Assembly: GCF_001552135.1 (NCBI RefSeq)
Contig: NZ_BCQP01000039.1
Location: 62,001-126,000 of the forward strand
Source of the DNA: Actinomadura chibensis NBRC 106107
GTDB taxonomy: Bacteria; Actinomycetota; Actinomycetes; Streptosporangiales; Streptosporangiaceae
Length of the DNA stretch: 64,000 bases
Reading direction: 5' to 3'
Below, piece after piece: positions 1-8,673 of the stretch. Numbering within the stretch: the first letter of the stretch is position 1; each line of letters begins with the position of its first letter. Position numbers and translations under genes: made by a program. The notes beneath the pieces were generated by a model, which had not been told where the DNA came from, did no database searches, and saw nothing but the letters and a program-made list of their open reading frames with translations.

Positions 1-391
1 AGGCCGGGTTGTGGGCGATCTCCCAGGGGTGGCCGTCCGGATCGGCGAACACGCCGGAGTAGCCGCCCCAGAACATGGCCCGCGCCGGACGGGTGATGAC
101 CGCCCCGGCCGCCTCCGCCGCCGCGAGGACCTCGTCCACCTCCTCCGGTGTGGCGAGGTTGAGCCCCAGCGTCGCGCCGCCCCATCCGCCGCCGTCGACC
201 ACACCGCCGTCCTCGGCGAGCTTCGCGCGGTCCCACAGCGAGACGATCACCCCGCCCGCCTGGAAGAAGGTGATCTGGTCGGACTCGTCGTCCACGCCGG
301 CGTCCACCCGCCAACCGAGCGCCTCGTAGAAGGCGGTCGCGCGGCGGACGTCCGCCACGCCGAGGGTGATCACGCTCAGCCGCTGTCTCAT
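1..391 (-). CDS. VOC family (glyoxalase/bleomycin-resistance fold) protein, 3' end cut by window edge
   Basis: Read on the minus strand, the product begins MRQRLSVITLGVADVRRATA and runs through GVFADPDGHPWEIAHNP to the window edge, so the last codons are missing. The opening beta strand, the FYEALGWR segment and the closing 'DPDGHPWEI' metal-ligand strand are the signatures of the vicinal-oxygen-chelate fold. Members bind a divalent metal and act as small-molecule lyases, dioxygenases or drug-binding proteins; the substrate cannot be told from sequence. It is about 130 residues long, as expected for a single VOC protein. It is transcribed away from cydA, so the two share a divergent intergenic region. 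Confidence 0.8.
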   Translation of the reverse strand, partial: MRQRLSVITLGVADVRRATAFYEALGWRVDAGVDDESDQITFFQAGGVIVSLWDRAKLAEDGGVVDGGGWGGATLGLNLATPEEVDEVLAAAEAAGAVITRPARAMFWGGYSGVFADPDGHPWEIAHNPA

Positions 392-726
392 CGCTCTCCC
401 GGGTCCGGGGCGCCGTGCGCGCCCGCGTCGCCCGGTCGATCATGCCGGGACGCGGTTACCGAATGCTTATCCCCGCGCCGTCCTGCCCTTCGACCAGTCG
501 CGGGCGCTCGCGGCGGCGCCGAGCCGCGCCGCCGAAAGACCCCGCCGAAATGAACAAGGAAGCCCCTGCGAAGTTGCATCCGCCAAGCCCTGCCTTGGAC
601 CGCGAATAACGCGGACCGCGACCGGTGGGGCTTGGTTGAGATTTGACCGCGGGTGCTTTTGGTGCGGTCGCGGGTGGGGAATCGTGGGTGGGCCGGGCCG
701 TTGCCGGGGCGTTCGGAGGGGTGTTC
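392..726. promoter_or_regulatory. Divergent intergenic region between VOC gene and cydA
   Basis: About 335 bases without a convincing gene; the reading frames crossing it have poor codon bias. It must hold the promoters of both flanking genes. Visible structure: an 8-bp inverted repeat CCAAGCCC (583-590) and GGGCTTGG (628-635), and a smaller perfect one CCGCG-AATAA-CGCGG just before 615. No clear Rex-type operator was seen. A GGAGGG stretch at 715-720 is the likely ribosome site for cydA. Confidence 0.4.
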
Positions 727-2124
727 GTGGGGGCGACTGCTGCGTTGGATCGATGGCAGTTCGCGGTCACCATTGTGTATCACTTTCTTTTTGTCCCGGT
801 CACGATTGGGCTGGCGTGGTTCGTGGCGGGGATGCAGACTGCGTGGCACCGTACCGGGAAAGAGCATTATCTGCGGATGACGCGGTTCTTCGGGAAGCTG
901 TTCCTGATTAACTTTGCGTTGGGTGTCGTGACCGGGATCGTGCAGGAGTTCCAGTTCGGAATGAACTGGTCGGTGTACTCCCGGTTCGTGGGGTCGGTGT
1001 TCGGGGCGCCGCTCGCGATCGAGGGCGTGGTGGCCTTCTTTCTGGAGTCCACGTTTCTCGGGCTCTGGCTCTTCGGGTGGGATCGGCTTCGGCCGCGTGT
1101 TCATTTGGCCATGATCTGGATGGTCGTGGCGGGGACGACGTCGTCCGCCTATTTCATCCTCGCGGCGAACTCGTGGATGCAACATCCGGTCGGGCACGTC
1201 CTGAAGGACGGGCGCGCCGAGATGGATTCGCTCGGCGACGTGCTCCTGCAGCCGCTGCAGCTCACGCACTTCTTCCACACCATCGCCGCGTCGCTGGTCA
1301 CGACCGGGCTGCTCGTCACCGCCGTGTCCGCGTACTGGCTGCGCAAGGGGGAGAACGTCGAGCTGTTCCGGTCGGCCGTCCGGGGCGCGCTGTGGGTGAC
1401 GGTCGCGGCGGCCGTCGTGGTCATCGGGGTGGGGCACTACCAGGCGCAGATCATCGCGCGGGTGCAGCCGATGAAGATGGCGGCGGCGGAGGCGCTGTAC
1501 GAGACGAGGTCGCCCGCGCCGCTGTCCCTGCTGGCGATCGGGCCGTGGGAGAAGCACCCGGAGCGGACGGACGTCGACATCGTCCTGCCGCACGGGCTGT
1601 CCGTGCTGGCCACCAACAGCTGGAACGGCGAGATCCGCGGCATCGACGACGTCCAGCGGGAGTACGAACGGCGCTACGGCCCGGGCGGGTACACGCCGAT
1701 CGTGGGAAGCGTCTACTGGTCGTGGCGCGTGATGGTCACGATCGGGTTCCTGGCCCTCCTGTACGGGCTGGCGTGGCTGTGGCTCGGACGGCGGCGGGGC
1801 CGCGGCCTCGACCGGTCCCGCTGGTTCGCGTGGTCGGCCTACCTGTTCCTGCTGCTGCCGTTCCTCGCCAACACCGCCGGATGGCTGTTCACCGAGATGG
1901 GACGCCAGCCGTGGATCGTCCAGGGGCTGCTGCGCACGCACGACGGCATCTCCCCGCTCGTCGGCGCCGGCTCGGTGATCGCGACGCTGAGCGGGTTCGC
2001 CGTCGTGTACAGCGTGCTCGCGGTGATCGAGGGGTGGCTGATGCTGCGCGCCGTCCGGACGGGCCCGGAGCGCCCCGCCCCCGAGATCACCCGCGAGGAC
2101 GCGCTCCCGCCGATGCTGTACTGA
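727..2124 (+). CDS. cydA: Cytochrome bd ubiquinol/menaquinol oxidase subunit I (CydA)
   Basis: Quinol-oxidising, haem-binding subunit of the membrane cytochrome bd oxidase, which reduces O2 to water with high affinity. The N-terminus LDRWQFAVTIVYHFLFVPVT contains the conserved His of the first helix. TEMGRQPWIVQG near residue 390 is the GRQPW family motif, and VYSRFVGSVFGAPLAIEG is the usual second membrane region. About nine hydrophobic helices are seen over 465 residues, the length of a short-Q-loop CydA. The GTG at 727 is preferred over an open frame reaching back to 643, because GGAGGG lies 6 bases upstream and homologues begin near ALDRWQF. The first 400 bases use less GC-rich codons than the rest. 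It heads a cydABDC operon; cydB starts 21 bases later. Confidence 0.95.
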   Translation: MGATAALDRWQFAVTIVYHFLFVPVTIGLAWFVAGMQTAWHRTGKEHYLRMTRFFGKLFLINFALGVVTGIVQEFQFGMNWSVYSRFVGSVFGAPLAIEGVVAFFLESTFLGLWLFGWDRLRPRVHLAMIWMVVAGTTSSAYFILAANSWMQHPVGHVLKDGRAEMDSLGDVLLQPLQLTHFFHTIAASLVTTGLLVTAVSAYWLRKGENVELFRSAVRGALWVTVAAAVVVIGVGHYQAQIIARVQPMKMAAAEALYETRSPAPLSLLAIGPWEKHPERTDVDIVLPHGLSVLATNSWNGEIRGIDDVQREYERRYGPGGYTPIVGSVYWSWRVMVTIGFLALLYGLAWLWLGRRRGRGLDRSRWFAWSAYLFLLLPFLANTAGWLFTEMGRQPWIVQGLLRTHDGISPLVGAGSVIATLSGFAVVYSVLAVIEGWLMLRAVRTGPERPAPEITREDALPPMLY

Positions 2125-2145
2125 CCGTCGAAAGGCGCACCGTCC

Positions 2146-3240
2146 ATGGGCACCACGTCAGGGCACTTCGATCTCCAGACGTTGTGGTTCGCGTTGATCG
2201 CGGTGCTGTGGATCGGGTTCTTCCTGCTCGACGGGATCGACTTCGGCGTCGGGATGCTCTACCCGTTCCTCGGCCGCGACGACCCGGAGCGGCACGCGCT
2301 GCTCGCCACGATCCTGCCCGTCTGGGACAGCTACGAGGTGTGGATCATCGTGGCGGGCGGCGCCACGTTCGCCGCGTTCCCCGGCTGGTACGCGAGCATG
2401 TTCTCCGGCTTCTACCTGGTCTTCTTCGCGGTGCTGGTCGCGCTGATCGTGCGCGGCGTCGCGATCGAGTACCGGAACAAGCACAGCGATCCGGGCTGGC
2501 GGCGCCGCTGGGACGTCGCGCTGCCCGCGGCGAGCGCGGCGATCCCGTTCCTGCTCGGCGTCGTCTTCGCCAAGGTCACCCGGGGCGTGCCGATGGACGG
2601 GCGCGGCGAACTGACCGGCGGGGAACTCGGCATGTTCGACGTCTACTCGGTGCTCACCGGCGTCGCGCTCGTCGCGGCGTTCGCGCTGCACGGCGCCCTG
2701 TTCCTGGCGTTCCGCACCCGGGACGACCTGTCCCGCCGGGCCCGCCGCACCGCGCTCATGCTGTGGCCGGTCGCGGCGGCGCCGCTGATCGCGTTTCTCG
2801 TGTGGACGGCCGTCCAGACGTGGTCGTCCGCGCCGTACCGGACACCGGCGCTCGTGCTGATCGGGCTGAGCCTCGCCGCGGCGGCGGCGTCCGGCCCGCC
2901 GGCCCTGGCCGGACGCGCCGAGGTCGCGTTCGCGGCCACCTCGGCGGCGGCGGTGCTGCTGGTCGCGGCCCTGTTCGCCCGCCTGTACCCGCGCGTCCTC
3001 GTGTCGTCCACGGCGGGCTCGCCCAGCCTGACGATCTACGGCACCGCGTCCAACCACTACTCGCTGGTCGCGATGACGGTCATCACGGCGGTCTTCCTGC
3101 CCGTCGTCCTCGCCTACCAGGGCTGGGCGCTCTGGGTGTTCCGCGCCCGGCTGTCGCGGGACGAGTTCACGCGCCCGCCCAGCCCGCTGCACGCGATCAC
3201 CCGGGGCCGCGCCAAGCGGCAGACCGGGGAGACGGAGTAG
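2146..3240 (+). CDS. cydB: Cytochrome bd oxidase subunit II (CydB)
   Basis: Second integral membrane subunit of cytochrome bd oxidase. The N-terminal LWFALIAVLWIGFFLLDGID-FGVGM and the AGGATFAAFPGWYA segment (around residue 72) identify the family, and about eight to nine hydrophobic helices fill its 364 residues. The segment before the GGATFAAFP motif reads WDSYEVW where family members normally read WDGNEVW, an unusual change at a conserved spot. The start ATG follows a GAAAGG-type ribosome site, 21 bases after cydA. Confidence 0.95.
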   Translation: MGTTSGHFDLQTLWFALIAVLWIGFFLLDGIDFGVGMLYPFLGRDDPERHALLATILPVWDSYEVWIIVAGGATFAAFPGWYASMFSGFYLVFFAVLVALIVRGVAIEYRNKHSDPGWRRRWDVALPAASAAIPFLLGVVFAKVTRGVPMDGRGELTGGELGMFDVYSVLTGVALVAAFALHGALFLAFRTRDDLSRRARRTALMLWPVAAAPLIAFLVWTAVQTWSSAPYRTPALVLIGLSLAAAAASGPPALAGRAEVAFAATSAAAVLLVAALFARLYPRVLVSSTAGSPSLTIYGTASNHYSLVAMTVITAVFLPVVLAYQGWALWVFRARLSRDEFTRPPSPLHAITRGRAKRQTGETE

Positions 3241-3247
3241 CCGACCC

Positions 3248-4867
3248 GTGCGCGCGACCGACTCGTGGCTGCCCCGGCACGTCCCGGGCGTCCGCCGCCT
3301 CCTGGCGGCGGCGGGGCTGGCGGCGGCGTGCTCGGCGGTGCTCACGATCGTCCAGGTCGTCCTGTTCGCGGACGTCGTCGTGGCGGGGTTCCTCCGGCAT
3401 CGCGGCGTCCGGGACCTCGCGCCGTCGCTGCTGTGCCTCGCCGCCGTGGCCGCCGCCCGCGCGGCGGTCGGCTGGGCGCGGGACGCCGGATGCCGCGTCA
3501 TGGCGAACCGGATCGTCGGCGAGCTGCGCGGCCGGGTGCTGCGGCGGCTGACCCGGGTCCGGCCGGGACGGGTGACCGCCGCCGAGGCCGTGACCGCGGC
3601 GGTCGACGGCGGCGAGGCGCTGGAGACCTACCTCGCCCGGTTCCTGCCGCAGGTGACGACGGCGGCGCTGGCGCCGCCCGCGATCCTCGCCTGGGTCGCG
3701 TTCCACGACGTCCCGTCGGCGCTGGTCATGCTGGTGACGCTGCCGCTGATCCCGCTGTTCGGGGCCCTGATCGGACGCGCCACCGAGGCGCGGACGCGGG
3801 CGCGCCTGCGCGCCCTCACCCGGATGAGCGGGCATTTCCTGGACGTCGTCACCGGCCTCCCGACCCTGCGCGCCTACCGCCGCGGACGCGCCCAGGCCGA
3901 CGCGGTCGCCGACACCACCGAGCGGTACCGCCGCGAGACGATGGGGGTGCTGCGGATCGCGTTCCTGTCGGCGTTCGTCCTGGAACTGGCCGCCACGCTC
4001 GGGACGGCGCTGGTCGCCGTGGGGATCGGGCTCCGGCTCGTCACCGGCGGACTCGGACTGGACGCGGGCCTCGCGATCCTCGTCCTCGCGCCCGAGCTGT
4101 ACGGGCCGCTGCGCGGGCTCGCGGCCGAGTACCACGCGGGCGCGGACGGGATGGCCGCGGCGCGGCGGATCGGCGAGCTGCTCGCGCTGCCGCCCGCCGT
4201 CCCGGCGCCGCCCGGACCGGCCCGCCCGGCGCGGTTCGGCGTCCTCCGGCTGGCGGACGTCACCGTCCGCTACGACGACGGCGGCCCGCCCGTGCTGGAG
4301 GACGTCTCCCTGGAGATCAGGCCGGGGGAGCGGACGGTCGTCCTCGGGGAGAGCGGCGCGGGCAAGAGCACCCTGCTGGCGCTGCTGCTGCGGTTCGTCC
4401 CGCCGTCGTCCGGCCTGGTCACCGTGGACGGGACGGACCTCTCCGCCCTCGACCCGGACGAGTGGCGGCGCCTCGTCGGCTGGCTGCCGCAGCGTCCCCG
4501 GCTGCGTCCAGGCCCGGCGCTCCAAGCAGTCGGCTCCGCCGACCCGGCCGGCGCCGCTGAGCTGGTCGGAGCCGGGGCGCTGCTGCGGCGGACGGTCGGG
4601 GAGAACGGCGCCGGGCTGTCCGCCGGGGAGGTGCGCCGCCTCGCGCTCGCGCGGGCGCTGGCCCGTCCGGCGCCGCTCCTGCTGCTGGACGAGCCCACCG
4701 CCCATCTCGACGCGGCCGCCGCGCGGCTCGTGGTCGACGCCGTCCGCGCCCTGCCCGGCCGGACGGTCGTCGTCGCCACCCACGACGCCCGCCTGGCGGA
4801 GGACGCCGACCAGGTGGTCGAGCTGGCGGCGGGCCGCGCCCGGCGAGGCGCGGACGCGCTGACATGA
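3248..4867 (+). CDS. cydD: Thiol reductant ABC exporter subunit CydD
   Basis: Half of the heterodimeric CydDC ABC transporter, which exports glutathione/cysteine-type thiols and is needed to assemble cytochrome bd. An N-terminal six-helix membrane domain (about residues 15-290) is followed by an ATPase domain. Visible motifs are Walker A GESGAGKST (around 362), Q-loop WLPQRP, a signature stretch GLSAGEVRRLALARAL and Walker B LLLLDEPTAHLD. The stretch between the Q-loop and signature is short and Ala/Gly-rich compared with usual CydD. The GTG start lies 7 bases after cydB, and the stop overlaps the cydC start as ATGA. Confidence 0.92.
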   Translation: MRATDSWLPRHVPGVRRLLAAAGLAAACSAVLTIVQVVLFADVVVAGFLRHRGVRDLAPSLLCLAAVAAARAAVGWARDAGCRVMANRIVGELRGRVLRRLTRVRPGRVTAAEAVTAAVDGGEALETYLARFLPQVTTAALAPPAILAWVAFHDVPSALVMLVTLPLIPLFGALIGRATEARTRARLRALTRMSGHFLDVVTGLPTLRAYRRGRAQADAVADTTERYRRETMGVLRIAFLSAFVLELAATLGTALVAVGIGLRLVTGGLGLDAGLAILVLAPELYGPLRGLAAEYHAGADGMAAARRIGELLALPPAVPAPPGPARPARFGVLRLADVTVRYDDGGPPVLEDVSLEIRPGERTVVLGESGAGKSTLLALLLRFVPPSSGLVTVDGTDLSALDPDEWRRLVGWLPQRPRLRPGPALQAVGSADPAGAAELVGAGALLRRTVGENGAGLSAGEVRRLALARALARPAPLLLLDEPTAHLDAAAARLVVDAVRALPGRTVVVATHDARLAEDADQVVELAAGRARRGADALT

Positions 4868-6600
4868 CCGCCCGCCCGCCGACCGGCCGCCCGCCGACCG
4901 GCCGCCCGCCGACCGCCCGCCCGCCGACCGCCCGCCCGCCGACCGCCCGCCCGCTGGCCGCCCTGCTCGCGGCGGCGCGTCCGGCGGCGCACCGCTTCGC
5001 CGCCGCCGCGCTGTGCGGCGCGCTGGCCCTCGGCGCGGGCGCCGCGCTGATGGGCACGTCCGGCTACCTCATCTCGCGGGCGGCGCTGCGCCCGGAGCTC
5101 GGCGCGCTCGCGCTGGCGATCACGGCGGTGCGGGCGCTCAGCCTGGCGCGGGCCGTGTTCCGCTACGCCGAGCGGCTCGTCGCGCACGACGCGAGCCTGC
5201 GGCTGCTCGCCGCGCTGCGGGTGCGCTGGTTCCGGCGGCTGGAGCCGCTCGTCCCGGCGGGGCTGCCCGGCGCGCGCGGCGGCGACCTGCTCGCGAGGTT
5301 CGTCGCCGACGTCGACGCGACGCAGCACCTCTACCTGCGCGGACTCGTCCCGCCGCTGGTCGCCCTCGCCGTCGGCGCGGGCTCGGCCGCCGCGCTGGCC
5401 GCGCTCCTCCCCGCCGCCGGGCTCTGGCTCCTGCTCGGACTGCTGCCCGCCGCGCTCGTCCTCCCCGCCGCGACCGTCGCGCTGACCCGCGGCACCGCCC
5501 GCCGCCGCGCCGACGCCCGGGGCACGCTCGACGCCGAGACCGTCGAGCTGGTCCACGCCTCGCCCGACCTGGTCGCGTTCGGCGGGGTGGACGGCCAGCT
5601 CGCGCGGATCGCCGCCGCCGACGCCGTGCTGGCGCGGGTCGCGCGCCGGGACGCCCGCGTCGCCGCGTCCGGCGCCGCCGCGACGGTCCTGCTCACCTCG
5701 GCCACGACCCTCGCCGTGCTGGTCGCCGGGCTGGCGGCCGTCCAGCGGGACGCGCTGCCGGGCGTCCTGCTCGCGGCGCTCGCGCTGGTCGCGACGGCCG
5801 CGTTCGAGGCCGTCCGCCCGCTGCCCGACGCGGCCCGCGACCTGCTCACCGCGCACCGCGCCGCCGTCCGGCTGGCCGCGCTCACCGCTCCGGCGCCGCC
5901 CGCCGCCGACCCGCCCGCCCCGCTGCCCGCGCCGCGCGGCGACCTGCTGCGGGTGCGGGACGTCCACGTGCGCTACGGCCCCGACTCGCCCTGGGTCCTC
6001 ACGGGCGTCGACCTCGACCTGCGTCCCGGCCGCCGGGTCGCGCTGCTCGGCCCGAGCGGCAGCGGGAAGACGACCCTGGCCCACCTGCTCGTCCGGTTCC
6101 GCGACCCGGACCGCGGCCGGGTCACCCTCGACGGCCGCGACCTCCGCGACTACGCGCAGGACGACGTCCGGAAGGTCGTCGTCCTGGTCGGCCAGGACGC
6201 ACACCTGTTCGCCACCACCATCCGCGCAAACGTCCGATTGGCCAGGCCGGACGCCACCGAACCCGAGATCGTCGCCGCGCTCCGCCGCGCCCGCGTCTGG
6301 GACTGGGTCGCGAACCTGCCCGAGGGCCTCGACACCGAGGTGGGGGAGCACGGCGTCCGCGTCTCCGGCGGGCAGCGGCAGCGCATCGCGCTCGCCCGCG
6401 CGTTCCTGACCGGCGCGCGGATCCTCGTGCTGGACGAACCCACCGCCCACCTCGATCCCGGCGCCGCCCGCGACCTCCTCGCCGACATCCTCGGCGACGC
6501 CGCCGGTCCCGGCATCCTGCTGATCACCCACACGCCACCACCGCCGGGCACGGTCGACGAGATCGTGCACCTGACCCCCGACCCGGCCGAACGGAAATGA
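4864..6600 (+). CDS. cydC: Thiol reductant ABC exporter subunit CydC
   Basis: Partner of CydD. The membrane domain shows the CydC-typical GTSGYLISRAAL (around residue 60) and RAVFRYAERLVAHDASLRLL. The ATPase domain has Walker A GPSGSGKTT, Q-loop LVGQDAHLFATTIRANV, signature VSGGQRQRIALARAF and Walker B ILVLDEPTAHLDPG, all intact. The first 30 residues are a proline-rich run of five pentapeptide repeats that is absent from ordinary CydC. Start codon ATG overlaps the cydD stop by 4 bases, and this gene ends the cyd operon. An alternative start after the repeat, at a Leu/Val codon, cannot be excluded but would lack coupling to cydD. Confidence 0.92.
   Translation: MTARPPTGRPPTGRPPTARPPTARPPTARPLAALLAAARPAAHRFAAAALCGALALGAGAALMGTSGYLISRAALRPELGALALAITAVRALSLARAVFRYAERLVAHDASLRLLAALRVRWFRRLEPLVPAGLPGARGGDLLARFVADVDATQHLYLRGLVPPLVALAVGAGSAAALAALLPAAGLWLLLGLLPAALVLPAATVALTRGTARRRADARGTLDAETVELVHASPDLVAFGGVDGQLARIAAADAVLARVARRDARVAASGAAATVLLTSATTLAVLVAGLAAVQRDALPGVLLAALALVATAAFEAVRPLPDAARDLLTAHRAAVRLAALTAPAPPAADPPAPLPAPRGDLLRVRDVHVRYGPDSPWVLTGVDLDLRPGRRVALLGPSGSGKTTLAHLLVRFRDPDRGRVTLDGRDLRDYAQDDVRKVVVLVGQDAHLFATTIRANVRLARPDATEPEIVAALRRARVWDWVANLPEGLDTEVGEHGVRVSGGQRQRIALARAFLTGARILVLDEPTAHLDPGAARDLLADILGDAAGPGILLITHTPPPPGTVDEIVHLTPDPAERK
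4873..4947 (+). repeat. Five in-frame tandem 15-base repeats inside the 5' end of cydC
   Basis: The 15-base unit CGCCCGCCGACCGSC occurs five times head to tail and encodes RPPTG, RPPTG, RPPTA, RPPTA, RPPTA. A sixth degenerate unit reads RPLA. Units differ only at the penultimate base, which suggests recent slippage expansion. Because the unit is a multiple of three, copy-number change keeps the frame. Confidence 0.9.
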
Positions 6601-6768
6601 GCCGTCGAAGGCAATTCTCGGCTGCCCGCACCGCCATGCGCCGCGCACCGTCTCGCGCGCCCGGAAGCCTCAAGGCACAATCCGGCCATTTCATGTTCTG
6701 CTCCGGAAAACACTGAAAGGATCACCATCCTCCGGTTATTCTCGCGGCGGAGAAGAGGGCGGGGGAGC

Positions 6769-8673
6769 ATGGTCGGATCCGTGGCTCCGGTGCTGGCGAC
6801 GGCCGCCGCAATTCCGGCGACGGTGGTCAACGTCCAGGAATTCAAGCGGCGGATCTGGAATTCCGCGTACTTCGGCGTCGAGTTGACCTCGCCCCGGTGG
6901 CGGACGCTGAACCTGAGCGCCGTGCTGGTGCTCGGCGCCCTCGCCACCGGCCTCGCGCTCGTGCTCGACCCGCCGATCACGCGGCTGGTCGGGGACGGCA
7001 CGGCCGGGCGCGTCCTGGCGGCCGCGATCGGGCTGTGCCTCGGCTTGTCCGGGCTGGGCTTCGTCGGGCTCGGCGCGGCCGTCCACACGCTCTTCTGGTC
7101 ACCCGGCCCGGAGTTCTCCCTCTTCTGGACGGCGCCGATCGTCGGCGGCGTGGCGGTGCGCTTCGTGCACGTCGACGAGTTCCACCGGCACAGCGCGTGG
7201 CGGTTCGCGCTCGACCTGACCCGCCGGGGGACGGTCATCGCCGGGCCCACCCGCGCCGATCCCTTCTGGCGGGTCGCGGGGCTCCTGGCCGGAACGGCGC
7301 CGCTCGTCGGCCTCCTGGTCGTCTCGCCGCCGGACACCGCACCCGACCGGTACGCGTGCTACGGCGGGGCGGCGCTCGTGATCCTCCATTCCGCGTGGGC
7401 CGATCGGCGGTCGCGGGAGATCCCGCACCGGTGGCACCGGCTGCCGCGCGTGGCGAGCGGTGCCGCGGCGCGCGTCCTCGTCACGGTCGCCGCGGCCGGA
7501 CCGGCCGGTGCGCTGTGCGCGGACCTGTGGGCCCGGGCGCCGGTGCTCACCGGGCTCGGCGGCGGGCTGATCGTCGCCGCCGTCGTGACGGCGCTGTGGG
7601 CGGTCCCCGTCGCGCTGGCCCGCCGGGACCGCCGGCTGCCCGGCCGCGTGAACCTCGCCGCGAGCCTCGTCCGGCTGCCGTTCACCGGCGGGCTGCTGCC
7701 GCTCACCGTGGCGATCTTCCATCCGCGGGCGGGGCTGCCGGTCGCGGCCCTCGTCATCGTGGCCGCCGAGACGGCCTCGCTCCTCGCCGGGCGCGACCGG
7801 TCGGTGATCGACGCGCTCACCGCGGCGGGCGGGCTCCTGTTCATCGACGTGTCGGTCAACCGGAACGGCAGGCTTGCCGGGCGATGGCTGCAGGACGCCG
7901 TCGTGAGCCGTCCGGCGCGTCCCGAGTACGCGCTGATCCGCGCCCTGAACGCGCGGGCCGCCCGCGCCGCCCGCGGCGTGACCGGGGGCGACCGGGCCAG
8001 GCCGCCCCGCACCGGCCCCGCGGCGGCGTGCTGGAACGACCTCGCCGGACGGCTCCTGGACCTGGTGGACGAGGAGGTCGTCCCCCGCCATCCGGCGAAG
8101 CACCGCGCCCGGCTGAGCGCGGCGCAGGACGTCGCCCGCGCCGACACCGCGTGGAGCAGGGCGGTCGCGGCGACCCACGTGCGGGCGTGGGCGGACGCCG
8201 AGCGGCACTGGCGCGACGCCGCGGCACGGCACATGGTGCTCGGCCACCCGAACCACGAACTGTTCGCCCGCGTCATGGTGGTCCTGCTGCTCGCGCTGCA
8301 CCTGGACCGTCCGGCCGAGACGGAGAGGCAGGCGGCGCGGCTGGCGCGGTCCACGGCGGGGCCGCCGGTGCTGCGGAGCTGCGTCGCCCTCGCCCGGGCC
8401 GCCGCCGCGTCCGCCCGCGGCGACACCCGCGCGGCCGCCGCGACGCTGGACGGCCTGTCCCCGGTGACGCCCAGGGCGTTCCGCGCCGCCTGGGCGGACG
8501 ACCCCCATCCGGACCGGCTCGAACGGTGGAGCCCCGACGAATGCGCCCGCGTCATCGCGGCATGCGAGGCACAATTGCGCGCGTCCATCGCCGAGAAAGG
8601 CGCGCCCGAAGAAGCACGAGACCGGCAGGACCAACGAGACCGGAAGGCGTCGGCCCGCGGAGCCGAAGCGTGA
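6769..8673 (+). CDS. Large membrane protein with helical C-terminus, first gene of CHAT module A
   Basis: Not recognised as a named family. The 634-residue product has around eight hydrophobic segments in its first 360 residues (for example LNLSAVLVLGALATGLALVL and VLAAAIGLCLGLSGLGFVGL). It then has an Ala-rich helical region (about 390-610) resembling TPR-like arrays, for example HWRDAAARHMVLGHPNHELF. No enzymatic motif was found. The ATG at 6769 lies just after GGGGGAGC; GTG 6781 is an alternative start. The stop overlaps the next gene as GTGA, so it is translationally coupled to the following TPR-like and CHAT genes and probably forms the membrane-embedded part of that system. Confidence 0.7.
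   Translation: MVGSVAPVLATAAAIPATVVNVQEFKRRIWNSAYFGVELTSPRWRTLNLSAVLVLGALATGLALVLDPPITRLVGDGTAGRVLAAAIGLCLGLSGLGFVGLGAAVHTLFWSPGPEFSLFWTAPIVGGVAVRFVHVDEFHRHSAWRFALDLTRRGTVIAGPTRADPFWRVAGLLAGTAPLVGLLVVSPPDTAPDRYACYGGAALVILHSAWADRRSREIPHRWHRLPRVASGAAARVLVTVAAAGPAGALCADLWARAPVLTGLGGGLIVAAVVTALWAVPVALARRDRRLPGRVNLAASLVRLPFTGGLLPLTVAIFHPRAGLPVAALVIVAAETASLLAGRDRSVIDALTAAGGLLFIDVSVNRNGRLAGRWLQDAVVSRPARPEYALIRALNARAARAARGVTGGDRARPPRTGPAAACWNDLAGRLLDLVDEEVVPRHPAKHRARLSAAQDVARADTAWSRAVAATHVRAWADAERHWRDAAARHMVLGHPNHELFARVMVVLLLALHLDRPAETERQAARLARSTAGPPVLRSCVALARAAAASARGDTRAAAATLDGLSPVTPRAFRAAWADDPHPDRLERWSPDECARVIAACEAQLRASIAEKGAPEEARDRQDQRDRKASARGAEA

Noticed and set aside
388..1941. Long minus-strand open frame opposite cydA
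   Set aside because: Arg/Pro/Gln-rich shadow of cydA; no domain and codon pattern explained by the coding strand.
6897..8669. Extended open frame upstream of the TPR-like gene (about 590 extra codons)
   Set aside because: It is the out-of-frame shadow of the membrane protein gene 6769-8673; the real start is the coupled GTG at 8670.
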